This document shows, in pieces, positions 1 to 8,303 of a stretch of 28,832 nt of DNA (the stretch's first letter is position 1; each line of letters opens with the position of its first letter). Where the stretch lies: assembly GCA_004553545.1 (NCBI GenBank), contig SFLD01000047.1, positions 1 through 28,832 of the forward strand, in the 5' to 3' direction. The DNA is from Clostridiales bacterium (lineage in GTDB: Bacteria > Bacillota > Clostridia > Oscillospirales > Oscillospiraceae). A program made the translations under genes and the position numbers. The notes beneath the pieces are model-generated. The model saw nothing but the letters and a program-made list of their open reading frames with translations, had not been told where the DNA came from and did not search any database.

Positions 1-79
1 AGATTTTTCACTTTTTAATCAAATTTCTTGCGATTTTCCCAAAAATCAAAAAGCGATAAATTCACAACAAAATGAAATG

Positions 80-121
80 AAAAGCGAGGAAAACGGCTTG
101 AAATCAACCATTTTCCTCGCT
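80..121 (-). terminator. intrinsic terminator of the tRNA-Ser pair
   Basis: An 11-bp inverted repeat (AGCGAGGAAAA at 83-93 against TTTTCCTCGCT at 111-121) lies directly after the tRNA-Ser(GCT) 3' end. Read on the minus strand it is followed by a T-rich stretch. It touches the encoded CCA end of the tRNA. Confidence 0.75.
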
Positions 122-214
122 GGCGCGGAAGGAGGGATTTGAACCCTCGCACCGTTTTTTAGACAGTCTACTCCCTTAGCAGGGGAGCCCCTTCGGCCAC
201 TTGGGTACTTCCGC
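121..214 (-). tRNA. tRNA-Ser(GCT)
   Basis: The minus strand folds as a class II tRNA with a long variable arm. The acceptor stem is GCGGAAG paired with CTTCCGC, then discriminator G and an encoded CCA (121-123). The anticodon stem-loop CTCCC-CTGCTAA-GGGAG gives anticodon GCT, so it reads AGC/AGU serine codons. The T-loop shows the usual GGTTCAAATCC. It is second in a two-gene transcript behind tRNA-Ser(TGA), 15 nt upstream. Confidence 0.95.
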
Positions 215-229
215 AGATCGGTATGAAGT

Positions 230-317
230 TGGCGGAGAGAGTGGGATTCGAACCCACGGAGACTTGCGCCTCGCCGATTTTCAAGACCGGTTCCTTCAAC
301 CGCTCGGACATCTCTCC
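230..317 (-). tRNA. tRNA-Ser(TGA)
   Basis: This is a class II serine tRNA on the minus strand: acceptor GGAGAGA with TCTCTCC, discriminator G and encoded CCA (230-232). The anticodon loop CTTGAAA gives TGA. The T-arm carries GGTTCGAATCC. It is the promoter-proximal member of the serine tRNA pair. Confidence 0.95.
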
Positions 318-347
318 GGATCGTGCTCCACTTTCGAACGCCTAAAC

Positions 348-377
348 ATGATACCATAAGAGAAGGCGCTTTGTCAA
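348..377 (-). promoter_or_regulatory. promoter of the tRNA-Ser pair
   Basis: On the minus strand a perfect -35 TTGACA (372-377) is separated by 18 nt from a -10 TATCAT (348-353), about 30 nt upstream of tRNA-Ser(TGA). Confidence 0.75.
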
Positions 378-431
378 CGAAAAATCCAAGAAAAGCCGGG
401 AAAGTTTTTTTGAAAAAATTGAAGAAAAGAC

Positions 432-460
432 TTGCAAATGGGACAGAAGCGTGCTATATT
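432..460 (+). promoter_or_regulatory. promoter of tRNA-Pro
   Basis: -35 TTGCAA (432-437), 17-nt spacer, -10 TATATT (455-460) preceded by TGC, making an extended -10. It lies about 28 nt upstream of the tRNA. Confidence 0.75.
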
Positions 461-488
461 AAATGAGCTGGTTTGAGAGAGCCGGTAT

Positions 489-564
489 CCGGGTGTGGCG
501 CAGTTGGTAGCGCGCTTGACTGGGGGTCAAGAGGCCGTGAGTTCAAGTCTCGCCACTCGGACCA
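489..564 (+). tRNA. tRNA-Pro(GGG)
   Basis: Class I cloverleaf: acceptor CCGGGTG with CACTCGG (one G-U pair), D-arm GCGC-AGTTGGTA-GCGC, anticodon stem-loop CTTGA-CTGGGGG-TCAAG giving anticodon GGG, and T-loop TTCAAGT. It ends with encoded ACCA at 561-564. It is a single-gene unit with its own promoter and terminator. Confidence 0.95.
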
Positions 565-565
565 A

Positions 566-599
566 TCGGAGTATCCTTCGGGATGCTCCGATTTTTTTC
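566..599 (+). terminator. intrinsic terminator of tRNA-Pro
   Basis: Stem TCGGAGTATCC with loop TTCG and GGATGCTCCGA, followed by a run of T (592-598), immediately after the tRNA. Confidence 0.9.
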
Positions 600-603
600 C
601 TTT

Positions 604-640
604 AAAAGGAGGAGCGGGGCGCTGCGCCCTGCTCCTCCTT
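604..640 (-). terminator. intrinsic terminator of pcrA
   Basis: Perfect 10-bp arms AAGGAGGAGC (606-615) and GCTCCTCCTT (631-640) enclose a GC-rich inner hairpin. On the minus strand it follows the pcrA stop by 3 nt and runs into TTTTAAA. Confidence 0.8.
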
Positions 641-643
641 CTC

Positions 644-3250
644 TCAGACCTTCTTCATATGGGCTCCGGCGGTCTTCCACATGAGCTTCTTGCGGATCTC
701 GCCGAACTGGACCTCCATCAGGGCATCGCCGCCCATGGGGGTGAGGGAGAGCACCGTCCCCTGGCCGAAGGCGCTGTGCTCCACGCGGTCCCCCGCCTGG
801 AACTCCACGGCGGCCGCCGCCTTGGCGGCGGGCTTCCCCGCCGGGGAAGCGCTCCGGGCCGGGGAGGACTTCGCCGTCCGGCCCGCGCCGGTGCCGCTGT
901 AGGAGCGCCCGCTGGACACGCTGCCCCCACTGGGAACGGAAGACCGCTGCCAGGAAGAGATGCCGCCCCCACCGTAGCCGCCGGACCGGCCGCCATAGCT
1001 GCCGCCGCCCCCACTGTAACTGCCGGAGGAGGCCCGGTAGCCGCCGTAGCTGCCCTTCTGGCGGAAGCTGCCGTCAAAGTCGTCGTCCCAGCTGGGGCTG
1101 CCGAAGCCGTCGGCGTCCCACTCGCTGCGCTCAGGCCGGGGCTCGGGCTTGCCCTGCCACTCCATGTTCGCCTCCGGGATCTCCTTCAGGAAACGGGAGG
1201 GCTGGCAGGGGGAGGTCTTGCCGTAGAGCATCCGCTGCCGGGCGTTGGTGAGGGTCAGCTTCTCCTTGGCACGGGTCATGGCCACGTAGCAGATGCGCCG
1301 CTCCTCCTCCAGCTCCTCGGGGTCATAGGCGGCGCTCTGGCCGGGGAAGAGCCCCTCCTCCACGCCGACAACGTACACCACCGGGAACTCCAGGCCCTTG
1401 GCGGCGTGCATGGTCATCATGGTGACGCAGTCATCGTCGGCGCTGACGCTGTCCAGGTCCGTGTAGAGGGCGATCTCATTGAGGAAGCCCGAGAGGGTGG
1501 GATCCTCCGGCTCTCCGTCCAGGAAGCCCAGGATGTTGGACTTCAGCTCCTGGACGTTCTCGATGCGGCCCCGGCTCTCCATGTCGTTTTTCTCCTCCAG
1601 GGCCCGGACGTAGCCGGTGTCATCCAGCACCTGGTCATAGAACTCCGGCAGGGCCAGCCGCCCGCCGGCGGCGCGGAGGGAGTCGATGAGGTCCGCGAAC
1701 TTCAGGAGCTTCGCCGCGGCGCTCTTGAGCTCCGGGAAGAGGTCGGCATTCCGGATGGTCTCGTAGAGGGAGAGCTGCTGCTCCGCCGCCACCACGGTGA
1801 GCTTTTCGATGGTGGTATTGCCGATGCCCCGGGCGGGGACGTTGAGGATCCGCCGCAGGCGCAGGTCGTCCAGGGGGTTATTCAGGACGCAGAGGTAGGA
1901 GAGAACGTCCTTCACCTCCGCCCGGTCAAAGAACTTGGTGCCGCCCACGATGCGGTAGGCGATGCCGTTGCGCTTCATGGCGTATTCCAGGGCGTTGGAC
2001 TGGGCGTTGGTGCGGTAGAGCACGGCGTGGTCCCGGAACTGCCGCCCCCGGTGGACCCCCATCAGGATGTCCCCGGCCACGAAGTTGGCCTCGTCCCCCT
2101 CGTTGAAGACGGTGCGGATGTGGACGGGCTCGCCGCTGCCGCTCTTGGTCCAGAGGGTCTTGCCCTTGCGGCCGGTGTTGTTGGCGATGACGGCGTTGGC
2201 GGCGTCCAGGATGTTCTGGGTGGAGCGGTAGTTCTGCTCCAGCCGGATGAGCCGGGCCTTGGGATACTGCTTCTCAAAGCTCAGGATGTTCTCAATGTTG
2301 GCCCCCCGGAAGCGGTAGATGCTCTGGTCGTCGTCGCCCACCACGCAGAGGTTCTTCCGCCCCCCGGCGAGAAGGGCGGTGAGCAGGTACTGCAGATGGT
2401 TGGTGTCCTGATACTCGTCCACCAGCACGTAGCGGAACTTCCGCTGGTAGTATTCCAGCACCTCCGGGCAGGTGCGCAGCAGCGTCACCGTGTGGAAGAT
2501 GAGGTCGTCGAAGTCCAGGGCGTTGGCCGCCCGGAGCTTCGATTCATACCGGGCGTAGACCTTGGCGATGCGGGCGTACTTCCAGTCCCGCTCCCCGTCC
2601 TGGCTCCGGGCGAAGTCCTCCGGTGTCTCATAGCGGTCCTTGGCCCGGCTGATGACGCCCAGCACCTCCCGGGGAGTAAACGCCTTCTCGTCCAGGTTTA
2701 GCTCCCGGACGCAGTCCCGCACCACCCGCTTGGAGTCGTCGGTATCGTAGATGGTGAAGTCCTTCTGGAAGCCCAGGTGCTCAATGTCCCGCCGCAGGAT
2801 GCGCACGCAGGCGGAGTGAAAGGTGGAGGCCCAGATCTCGTTGGCGGCGGGCCCCAGCCGGGCCGCCAGCCGCTCCTTCAGCTCTCCCGCCGCCTTGTTG
2901 GTGAAGGTGATGGCCAGCACCTCCCAGGGCTGGGCGGGGTCCACGGCGCAGAGCCGCCGGACCCTGGCCTCGTCCGCCCCGCTGAGCGCCTCCGGGAGGT
3001 TTTCCAGGAAGGCGAGGTCCTCCTCCGTGGCGTCCTCCGGCACCTCGGCGCAGTCGCTGCCCCGGCCGTAGGTCAAAAGGTTATAGATCCGCTGGATCAG
3101 CACCGTGGTCTTGCCGCTGCCCGCGCCCGCCAGCAGCAGGAGGGGCCCCTCCGTGGTGAGGGCGGCCTGCTGCTGGGCCTCGTTGAGCCGCCGGAAGTCC
3201 CGGGCGATGGCCTGCCGCCGGGCGGCGGCGTAGCGTTCCTCAAAGGTCAT
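644..3250 (-). CDS. pcrA: PcrA/UvrD-type superfamily 1A DNA helicase
   Basis: This 868-aa ATP-dependent 3'-5' DNA helicase would act in nucleotide excision repair, replication restart and removal of recombinases from DNA, in the cytoplasm. Visible motifs in order are motif I AGAGSGKTT (residues 41-49), the TFTNKAAGELKER motif, motif II DEYQD (278-282), motif III GDDDQSIYRFRGA, QNYRST, the MTMHAAKGLEFP motif near 611, and VAMTRAKEKL. A low-complexity Gly/Ser/Tyr-rich linker (about 730-785) joins the helicase core to a Tudor-like C-terminal segment (FGQGTVLSL...) that binds RNA polymerase in PcrA proteins. Between motif I and TFTNKAAGE there is an acidic insert of about 50 residues. The length is above the usual 720-780 aa because of insert and linker. 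The ATG at 3250 has GAGG 8 nt upstream. It diverges from blaI. Confidence 0.95.
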   Translation of the reverse strand: MTFEERYAAARRQAIARDFRRLNEAQQQAALTTEGPLLLLAGAGSGKTTVLIQRIYNLLTYGRGSDCAEVPEDATEEDLAFLENLPEALSGADEARVRRLCAVDPAQPWEVLAITFTNKAAGELKERLAARLGPAANEIWASTFHSACVRILRRDIEHLGFQKDFTIYDTDDSKRVVRDCVRELNLDEKAFTPREVLGVISRAKDRYETPEDFARSQDGERDWKYARIAKVYARYESKLRAANALDFDDLIFHTVTLLRTCPEVLEYYQRKFRYVLVDEYQDTNHLQYLLTALLAGGRKNLCVVGDDDQSIYRFRGANIENILSFEKQYPKARLIRLEQNYRSTQNILDAANAVIANNTGRKGKTLWTKSGSGEPVHIRTVFNEGDEANFVAGDILMGVHRGRQFRDHAVLYRTNAQSNALEYAMKRNGIAYRIVGGTKFFDRAEVKDVLSYLCVLNNPLDDLRLRRILNVPARGIGNTTIEKLTVVAAEQQLSLYETIRNADLFPELKSAAAKLLKFADLIDSLRAAGGRLALPEFYDQVLDDTGYVRALEEKNDMESRGRIENVQELKSNILGFLDGEPEDPTLSGFLNEIALYTDLDSVSADDDCVTMMTMHAAKGLEFPVVYVVGVEEGLFPGQSAAYDPEELEEERRICYVAMTRAKEKLTLTNARQRMLYGKTSPCQPSRFLKEIPEANMEWQGKPEPRPERSEWDADGFGSPSWDDDFDGSFRQKGSYGGYRASSGSYSGGGGSYGGRSGGYGGGGISSWQRSSVPSGGSVSSGRSYSGTGAGRTAKSSPARSASPAGKPAAKAAAAVEFQAGDRVEHSAFGQGTVLSLTPMGGDALMEVQFGEIRKKLMWKTAGAHMKKV

Positions 3251-3289
3251 GTGATCGCCTCATTTCCTCAGTTTTCTTCGCAGGCTCCC

Positions 3290-3319
3290 ATTATACCGCC
3301 TTTCGCCCCCTCCGGTCAA
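3290..3319 (-). promoter_or_regulatory. promoter of pcrA
   Basis: Minus-strand -35 TTGACC (3314-3319), 18-nt spacer, consensus -10 TATAAT (3290-3295), about 40 nt before the pcrA start. Confidence 0.75.
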
Positions 3320-3333
3320 CCGCCGGAGGGGGC
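3305..3333. repeat. 11-bp perfect inverted repeat over the pcrA -35
   Basis: GCCCCCTCCGG (3305-3315) and CCGGAGGGGGC (3323-3333) are perfect complements around a 7-nt centre. The repeat covers the -35 of the pcrA promoter and lies between the divergent pcrA and blaI promoters. It could be an operator or simply an RNA hairpin; there is no clear T run. Confidence 0.55.
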
Positions 3334-3375
3334 TTTCGTCCGCTGGGCTGTTGCCAAATCGTCACCATTTTGTGG

Positions 3376-3404
3376 TTGACATCCGTGTACCCTTCTGCTA
3401 TCAT
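3376..3404 (+). promoter_or_regulatory. promoter of the blaI-blaR1-like operon
   Basis: Consensus -35 TTGACA (3376-3381), 17-nt spacer, -10 TATCAT (3399-3404) preceded by TGC. The predicted start of transcription is near 3411. Confidence 0.85.
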
Positions 3405-3418
3405 GGTCCCATCAAGAA

Positions 3419-3434
3419 GTAGACAACAGTATAC
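3419..3434. promoter_or_regulatory. candidate BlaI-type operator
   Basis: The interrupted palindrome GTAnAC-nnnn-GTnTAC lies just after the predicted transcription start of the operon and before the blaI ribosome binding site. Its position suits autorepression. BlaI/MecI operators are TACA/TGTA-type dyads of similar size, so the match is in form rather than exact sequence. Confidence 0.5.
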
Positions 3435-3473
3435 CTCTTCGAAACCGGAGAGGGCTGCAAGGAGGAACCTGCC

Positions 3474-3845
3474 ATGAAAGTGCACCTGTCTGACGGGGAG
3501 TGGAAGCTCATGAACAAGCTCTGGGACGCTTCTCCCCGCACCATCACGGAGCTGACTGCCGCCCTCCGGGGGGACACCGGCTGGTCCAAGAATACCGTCA
3601 TCACCATGCTCTCCCGGCTGGACGCCAAGCAGGCCGTCTACTATGAGGAGGGCCTCCGGGCCAAGCAGTATTACCCTGCCGTCACCCGGGAGGAGGCCAT
3701 CCGGGAGGAGAGCGAGAGCGTTTTGGAGAAGGTGGGCAGCGTGGGCCTTCTCATGAGCGCCATGGTAGAGAGCCAGCGGCTCACGGAGAGCGACCTTGCG
3801 GAGCTCTCCGCCATCCTGGAGCGGGCAAAGGAGGGACGGACATGA
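3474..3845 (+). CDS. BlaI/MecI/CopY-family transcriptional repressor
   Basis: This 123-aa protein has the family's usual length and layout. An N-terminal winged helix begins with the typical LSDGEWKLMNKLW and continues through TITELTAAL (helix 2) and WSKNTVITMLSRLDAK (recognition helix and wing). A C-terminal helical dimerisation arm follows (EESESVLEKVG... to the end). In the family such repressors are released from DNA when a BlaR1/MecR1 membrane peptidase signals. The start is clear: ATG at 3474 with AAGGAGG 8 nt upstream. The gene overlaps the next by ATGA (3842-3845), so the two are translationally coupled. The real target is not known; no beta-lactamase gene is present here, so the name blaI is used only for the family. 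Confidence 0.9.
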   Translation: MKVHLSDGEWKLMNKLWDASPRTITELTAALRGDTGWSKNTVITMLSRLDAKQAVYYEEGLRAKQYYPAVTREEAIREESESVLEKVGSVGLLMSAMVESQRLTESDLAELSAILERAKEGRT

Positions 3846-6800
3846 AGGAAGTGCTCATCACCTCGTCGGTTTTGATCCTGGCGCTGCTGGCCCTGCGGGG
3901 CATCTTCCGCAGGAGCCTCTCCCGCCGGGTGCAGTATGCCCTCTGGGGCCTGGTGGCCCTGCGGCTGCTGGTGCCGGTGAATCTTCCGGCGGCCCAGCAC
4001 AGCGTCCTCACCGCGGCGGAGCCTGTCCGCACCGCCATCACGGAGCGGATGGAGACGCCCCACACCCTCCAGCCCCGGCAGACGGCCCCCAGCGCGCCGG
4101 AGACCGTCACCCCCGCCCCCGGCGGCGGGATGACCCCCGGCACCGCTCCTGGAACCAATCACGGCGCCGACCCCGTTACGACGCCCGCGACCCCCGCCAC
4201 CCCGGTGACGGAGCCCGCCGCCGAGCCTGTGACGCCGGCGACGCCTGCAGCAGCGGAGGATACCGCCGCCCTCCGCTTCACCACTGCCCAGACCCTGACG
4301 GTCCTGTGGCTCACCGGCGCGGCGGCGATGGCCCTCTGGTTCCTCGCCACCAATCTCCGCTTCGCCCGCTTCCTGCGGCGGAACCGGAAGCCCCTGGTCC
4401 GCCCGGACTGCCCCCTGCCGGTTTATGCGGTGGAGGGCATCCCGTCCCCCTGCCTCGCGGGCCTCTTCCGCCCCGCCGTCTACCTGACCCCCGCCGTGGC
4501 CGGGGATGCGCGCCGGGAGCGCCACGTCCTGGCCCATGAGCTGACCCACGCCCGGCATTTAGACCCCCTCTGGAGCCTGATCCGCTGCCTCTGCCTCACG
4601 GTCTACTGGTTCGATCCCCTGGTCTGGATCGCCGCCCACGCCTCCCGCAGCGACTGCGAGCTGGCCTGTGACGAGGGCGCCCTCCGCCGCCTGGGGGAGG
4701 GGGAGCGCATCCCCTACGGCGAGACCCTGCTCTCCCTGATCCCCGTGAGCCGCTCGGACCCCATGCTCTCCGCCACCACCATGACGGCGGGGAAGCGCCA
4801 GCTCCGGGAGCGCATCCGCCGCATCGCCTCCGGCAGCCGCCCGGCGGCCATGGCGGTCTTCGCCGTGCTCTGCGCGGTGTCCATCCTCTGCGCCGCCACC
4901 TTCACCGGGGCGGTGTCCGCCGGCCAGCGGCCCGAAGGCATCCTCTCCGGCGCGGAGATCCAGTATTTCAACGAGACCTTCTTCAACCGGGACCTGGACG
5001 AACCCGCCGCCATCCGCAGCCACTTCCTGGCCTGCGAGTATGAGCGCCCCGAGGACATCGACCTCTACCAGCTCTTCTACTGCGGCGTCCCGGTGGCGGC
5101 AGACGATACCCATGCCGAGGAGCTGCGCCTTGCTGAGAACGGCCCCGATGCCTCCTGCCCCACGGACATCCTGCCGGTCAGCGCCATGGACGAAGTTCTC
5201 CGCCAGTATACCGGCAAGGGCTTCCAGGACATGGACATGACCACCCTGAAGGGCTTCGACCACCCCGAGGAGGGCTACTACACCCACGCCCACGGCGATA
5301 CCAACTTCGCCACCGAGATCCAGGTCTTCGCCGGGGAGCGGGAGGGCGACACGGTCACCCTCTACTACACGCTCCTGTGGGCACCGTCCGACTGGCACTG
5401 CCTCACCCTGCAGGAGGGGGAGGACGGCAGCTATCAGTTCCGCGCCAACCTCCCCTGCGAGAAGCCAGCCATCGCTCCCCGCCTGCCGGAGAGCGAGCCG
5501 GTCCTGACCCTCTCTCTGGCGGACGCCCAGGCGGTGGAGCCCCAGCGGGTGGAGCTTACATACCACGGCGATGACCGTGCGGAGGAAGGCGGCGGACTGA
5601 TCGTCCGGGACGAGGCCGGGGAGGAATATACCGCTGAAGTCTACCGCTCCACGGACGGTAAGATCTATATGGCCCTGGTCCGGACGGATTGGGTTCCCAC
5701 CGGGAACGACGGACGGACGGGATACGTGAGCTGGGAGGCCGACTGCTTCCTCTCCATCCCGGAGCTGGAGGATACCGCCCAGACCCTTGGCAGCGTGATG
5801 TTGGGGTCCTTCCGGGACCTCTTCGGCCACAGCGGTTTCACGGTCCAGTACTCGAATGAGGACCGGGACCAGGTCCAGGACTACTACTACCTGGCGGAGG
5901 GCGGTGTGCCGTACCTCCTGCTGCGCATCAGCGCCCAGGGGCTGCTGGATCAGATCGACCTGGACGGCGACGGGGTGGACGAGCTATACAACAGCGACGG
6001 CTTCCTCTACTTCCTCCGGGACGGTCAGGGCTATGTGGCCAACGTGAAGTCCCTCCTCCAGACCGCCTGGCCGGACCTGAGCTTCTGGGACTGGTCCCAC
6101 CTGGACCGGAGCTACCGGCACATCGAGGTCTCCGGCTTCGTCCGGATGCCGGAGTGGGATGAGCCGGATTCCGACGAGACCGACTACCTCCACGAGCCCG
6201 GCGGCAGCATTGCCGACTTCTTCCGCTACCTCTACTTTGACGGCGAGAGCCTTCAGGTCTACCGGGAGCTGCAGAGCGTCACCTATACCGACCACCTGGC
6301 CAGCACCGTGGATGTCCCCAGCGATGTAGTCACCGCCGCCAAGGCCCGGACCCTGGAGAACTACAACGCCATGCAGGAGGACTGCCCCGGCTTCCCCATT
6401 GACGACTGGCGCGTCACCGGCGTCAGCCTGGAGGATACCATCCCCCTGACCGATGGCCGCAGCCTGGAGATCTACCGGGTCTCCGGCAGCTTCCACGCCA
6501 CGTATCCCGCCCGGCGCGCCATGGCCGGAAACATCTGGCTGGATGAGGACGGCTGGTTCGGCGGCCACACCCGCCGTTCCTCCTACCTGGTCTTCCTGGC
6601 GGACGGCGGGAAGCGGCTCCTGGTGGAGAGCGACCTCCCCGATGACAGCAGCCCCGGCTCCTGGGCCTTCGATGTCGCCGTGGTGGAGCTCCTGCTGAAG
6701 CAGGGCTATGCGCAGATCACGGACTTGGACCAGGAGACCCTGGTGAGCTACTTCTACTTCCGCTATTACGACTGCCTGGACCGGATCGCCCAGCTGCCGG

Positions 6801-8236
6801 AGGCGGAGTGGGACGCTCTCCTGAACAGCCTTCGGGACTATCCTGACCGCTCCTACTTCAAGGACACCATGTATAATCTTCTCCACAGCCCCAGCGGCCT
6901 CACGGAGGACGCCGCCAAGTGCTACCGCCGCCTCCTCTACCTGGAGAACAGCGACGAGGGCCGGGTCCCCATCAGCGTGGAGCTCATGTGCGAATCCGCC
7001 ATCAGGGAGCGCTATGACGCATTCTGCACCGGTCTGGACTACGACGCGGCCGTTGGGCTCTTGGGCTGGCAGAGCTATGCCCCCACCCGTGCGGCGGACT
7101 ACCCGGACTTCCACGGCCTTCATCTGGAGGTCTACCGGGTGGACTATTACTACAGCTGCCAGTACCCGGAGAGCCTTCAGAACGACGGCAGCTTCCAGGT
7201 GTCCGGGGATCGGATCATCCCGTCCCCCGATGGCAGCGCCTACGTCCTCTTTGAGGTGAAGGAGGATCTGCACCGGGTCCGCCTGGGGGATACCGACATC
7301 CCGGGCATTGACCCGGCGAGCGACCCCGCCGCCTTCCGCGAGGCCCTGGAGGATTACTTCCGCACCGAGCATCCCGGCGAGATCGAGGGCCTGGGCCAGG
7401 ACATCCGCACGGAGCCCGGCGTGCCCCTCTCCCTCTGGGACCGGGGCAGCCACCAGGCCGTGGAGGACTACTTCGCGAGCTACATCGGGGCCTTCCAGAC
7501 CTCCTCCACGCAGTATCTGGATGGCGGCTGGGAGCTCTGGACCTATCAGAAGGACGACTCCTGGTACCTCTTCCTGGTGAGCCGGGATGGCCGCTGCGCC
7601 CAGCTCCCCCTGCCGGTCTATGACGGCTCCCTCCGCTACGCCGAGCCCACCACGACCTACCAGAGCGGCGGGCCGGTCAGCTGGGAGGCCCGGGTCCCCC
7701 AGCGGGTCTACAGCGCTGTCAACGGGAATCTGGCCCAGGAGAGCGGCATCTACCGCTATGAGCTGGACCTGGATACCCTGACCCTCTATGAGAGCTTCAT
7801 CCCCACAGAGAGCACGGCCCGGGACGCCTCCTTCGCCGCCCGCTCCCTCAGCACCGGTACCTGCGGAAAGACCCGTCAGGAGCTGCTTTCCTGGCTGACG
7901 GCGGAGGAGCCTGAGACCTGGCAGGGGCGGCTGCCCACCGGAAAGTACTGGGAGCACCCCGACGGAGCGGTGGCCTACCTTGCGATCCTCGCCGGGGTCC
8001 CCCACACGGACCAGTTCGAGCTCTGCCTCCGCTTCTCCGACGGCACGGAGGCCCAGCTGCCCCTGGCCAACATCCCCGTCGGCTTCGCCGTCCTGACGCC
8101 GTCCAGCGCCGCCTTCACCCATGGCAGCTTCACCTATGATATCGACGCTTCGGAGTTGGGTTTCCCCGGCAGCGTTTACCGCTACACGGTGGATCTGACG
8201 GCCAAGACCGTCGCTATGACCGCCGTTCCGGCGTAA
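3842..8236 (+). CDS. BlaR1/MecR1-like M56 membrane metallopeptidase with a giant ectodomain
   Basis: Probable sensor-protease partner of the upstream BlaI-like repressor. The first 350 residues look like the M56 family: a first membrane helix near 4-20, a second near 30-47, a Pro/Thr/Ala-rich linker (about 75-140), a third helix near 150-172, the zinc motif HELTH (232-236) with a downstream acidic CELACDEGAL, and a last helix at about 336-358. About 1100 residues follow that should lie outside the cell. I recognise no penicillin-binding sensor domain there. It contains DLDGDGVDEL (706-715), a calcium-loop-like or FG-GAP-like element, and at least two related segments, LEIYRV (875-880) followed by SSYLVFLADGG and LEVYRV (1095-1100) followed by SAYVLFEV. 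The usual length is about 550-600 aa. The stop is followed by a terminator, so the operon has two genes. The ligand is unknown. Confidence 0.85.
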   Translation: MKEVLITSSVLILALLALRGIFRRSLSRRVQYALWGLVALRLLVPVNLPAAQHSVLTAAEPVRTAITERMETPHTLQPRQTAPSAPETVTPAPGGGMTPGTAPGTNHGADPVTTPATPATPVTEPAAEPVTPATPAAAEDTAALRFTTAQTLTVLWLTGAAAMALWFLATNLRFARFLRRNRKPLVRPDCPLPVYAVEGIPSPCLAGLFRPAVYLTPAVAGDARRERHVLAHELTHARHLDPLWSLIRCLCLTVYWFDPLVWIAAHASRSDCELACDEGALRRLGEGERIPYGETLLSLIPVSRSDPMLSATTMTAGKRQLRERIRRIASGSRPAAMAVFAVLCAVSILCAATFTGAVSAGQRPEGILSGAEIQYFNETFFNRDLDEPAAIRSHFLACEYERPEDIDLYQLFYCGVPVAADDTHAEELRLAENGPDASCPTDILPVSAMDEVLRQYTGKGFQDMDMTTLKGFDHPEEGYYTHAHGDTNFATEIQVFAGEREGDTVTLYYTLLWAPSDWHCLTLQEGEDGSYQFRANLPCEKPAIAPRLPESEPVLTLSLADAQAVEPQRVELTYHGDDRAEEGGGLIVRDEAGEEYTAEVYRSTDGKIYMALVRTDWVPTGNDGRTGYVSWEADCFLSIPELEDTAQTLGSVMLGSFRDLFGHSGFTVQYSNEDRDQVQDYYYLAEGGVPYLLLRISAQGLLDQIDLDGDGVDELYNSDGFLYFLRDGQGYVANVKSLLQTAWPDLSFWDWSHLDRSYRHIEVSGFVRMPEWDEPDSDETDYLHEPGGSIADFFRYLYFDGESLQVYRELQSVTYTDHLASTVDVPSDVVTAAKARTLENYNAMQEDCPGFPIDDWRVTGVSLEDTIPLTDGRSLEIYRVSGSFHATYPARRAMAGNIWLDEDGWFGGHTRRSSYLVFLADGGKRLLVESDLPDDSSPGSWAFDVAVVELLLKQGYAQITDLDQETLVSYFYFRYYDCLDRIAQLPEAEWDALLNSLRDYPDRSYFKDTMYNLLHSPSGLTEDAAKCYRRLLYLENSDEGRVPISVELMCESAIRERYDAFCTGLDYDAAVGLLGWQSYAPTRAADYPDFHGLHLEVYRVDYYYSCQYPESLQNDGSFQVSGDRIIPSPDGSAYVLFEVKEDLHRVRLGDTDIPGIDPASDPAAFREALEDYFRTEHPGEIEGLGQDIRTEPGVPLSLWDRGSHQAVEDYFASYIGAFQTSSTQYLDGGWELWTYQKDDSWYLFLVSRDGRCAQLPLPVYDGSLRYAEPTTTYQSGGPVSWEARVPQRVYSAVNGNLAQESGIYRYELDLDTLTLYESFIPTESTARDASFAARSLSTGTCGKTRQELLSWLTAEEPETWQGRLPTGKYWEHPDGAVAYLAILAGVPHTDQFELCLRFSDGTEAQLPLANIPVGFAVLTPSSAAFTHGSFTYDIDASELGFPGSVYRYTVDLTAKTVAMTAVPA

Positions 8237-8241
8237 AAGGC

Positions 8242-8281
8242 GCAAGGCCGGGAGGAAAAGCCCTCCCGGCCTTGCTTTTTT
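8242..8281 (+). terminator. intrinsic terminator of the blaI-blaR1-like operon
   Basis: GCAAGGCCGGGAGG pairs with CCTCCCGGCCTTGC and is followed by six T. Its 3' arm overlaps the -35 of the next promoter. Confidence 0.9.
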
Positions 8282-8300
8282 GGGAAAGACGTGCTATACT
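8272..8300 (+). promoter_or_regulatory. promoter of the znuA-like gene
   Basis: -35 TTGCTT (8272-8277) embedded in the preceding terminator, 17-nt spacer, -10 TATACT (8295-8300) with the TGC extension. Confidence 0.7.
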
Positions 8301-8303
8301 CCG

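Noticed and set aside
473..2701. 742-codon open frame on the plus strand
   Set aside because: It lies opposite pcrA and runs through tRNA-Pro and two terminators. Long antisense frames are expected in very GC-rich DNA.
5984..8245. 753-codon open frame on the minus strand
   Set aside because: It is the antisense shadow of the BlaR1-like gene, with no ribosome site and low-complexity Gly/Val/Ala content.
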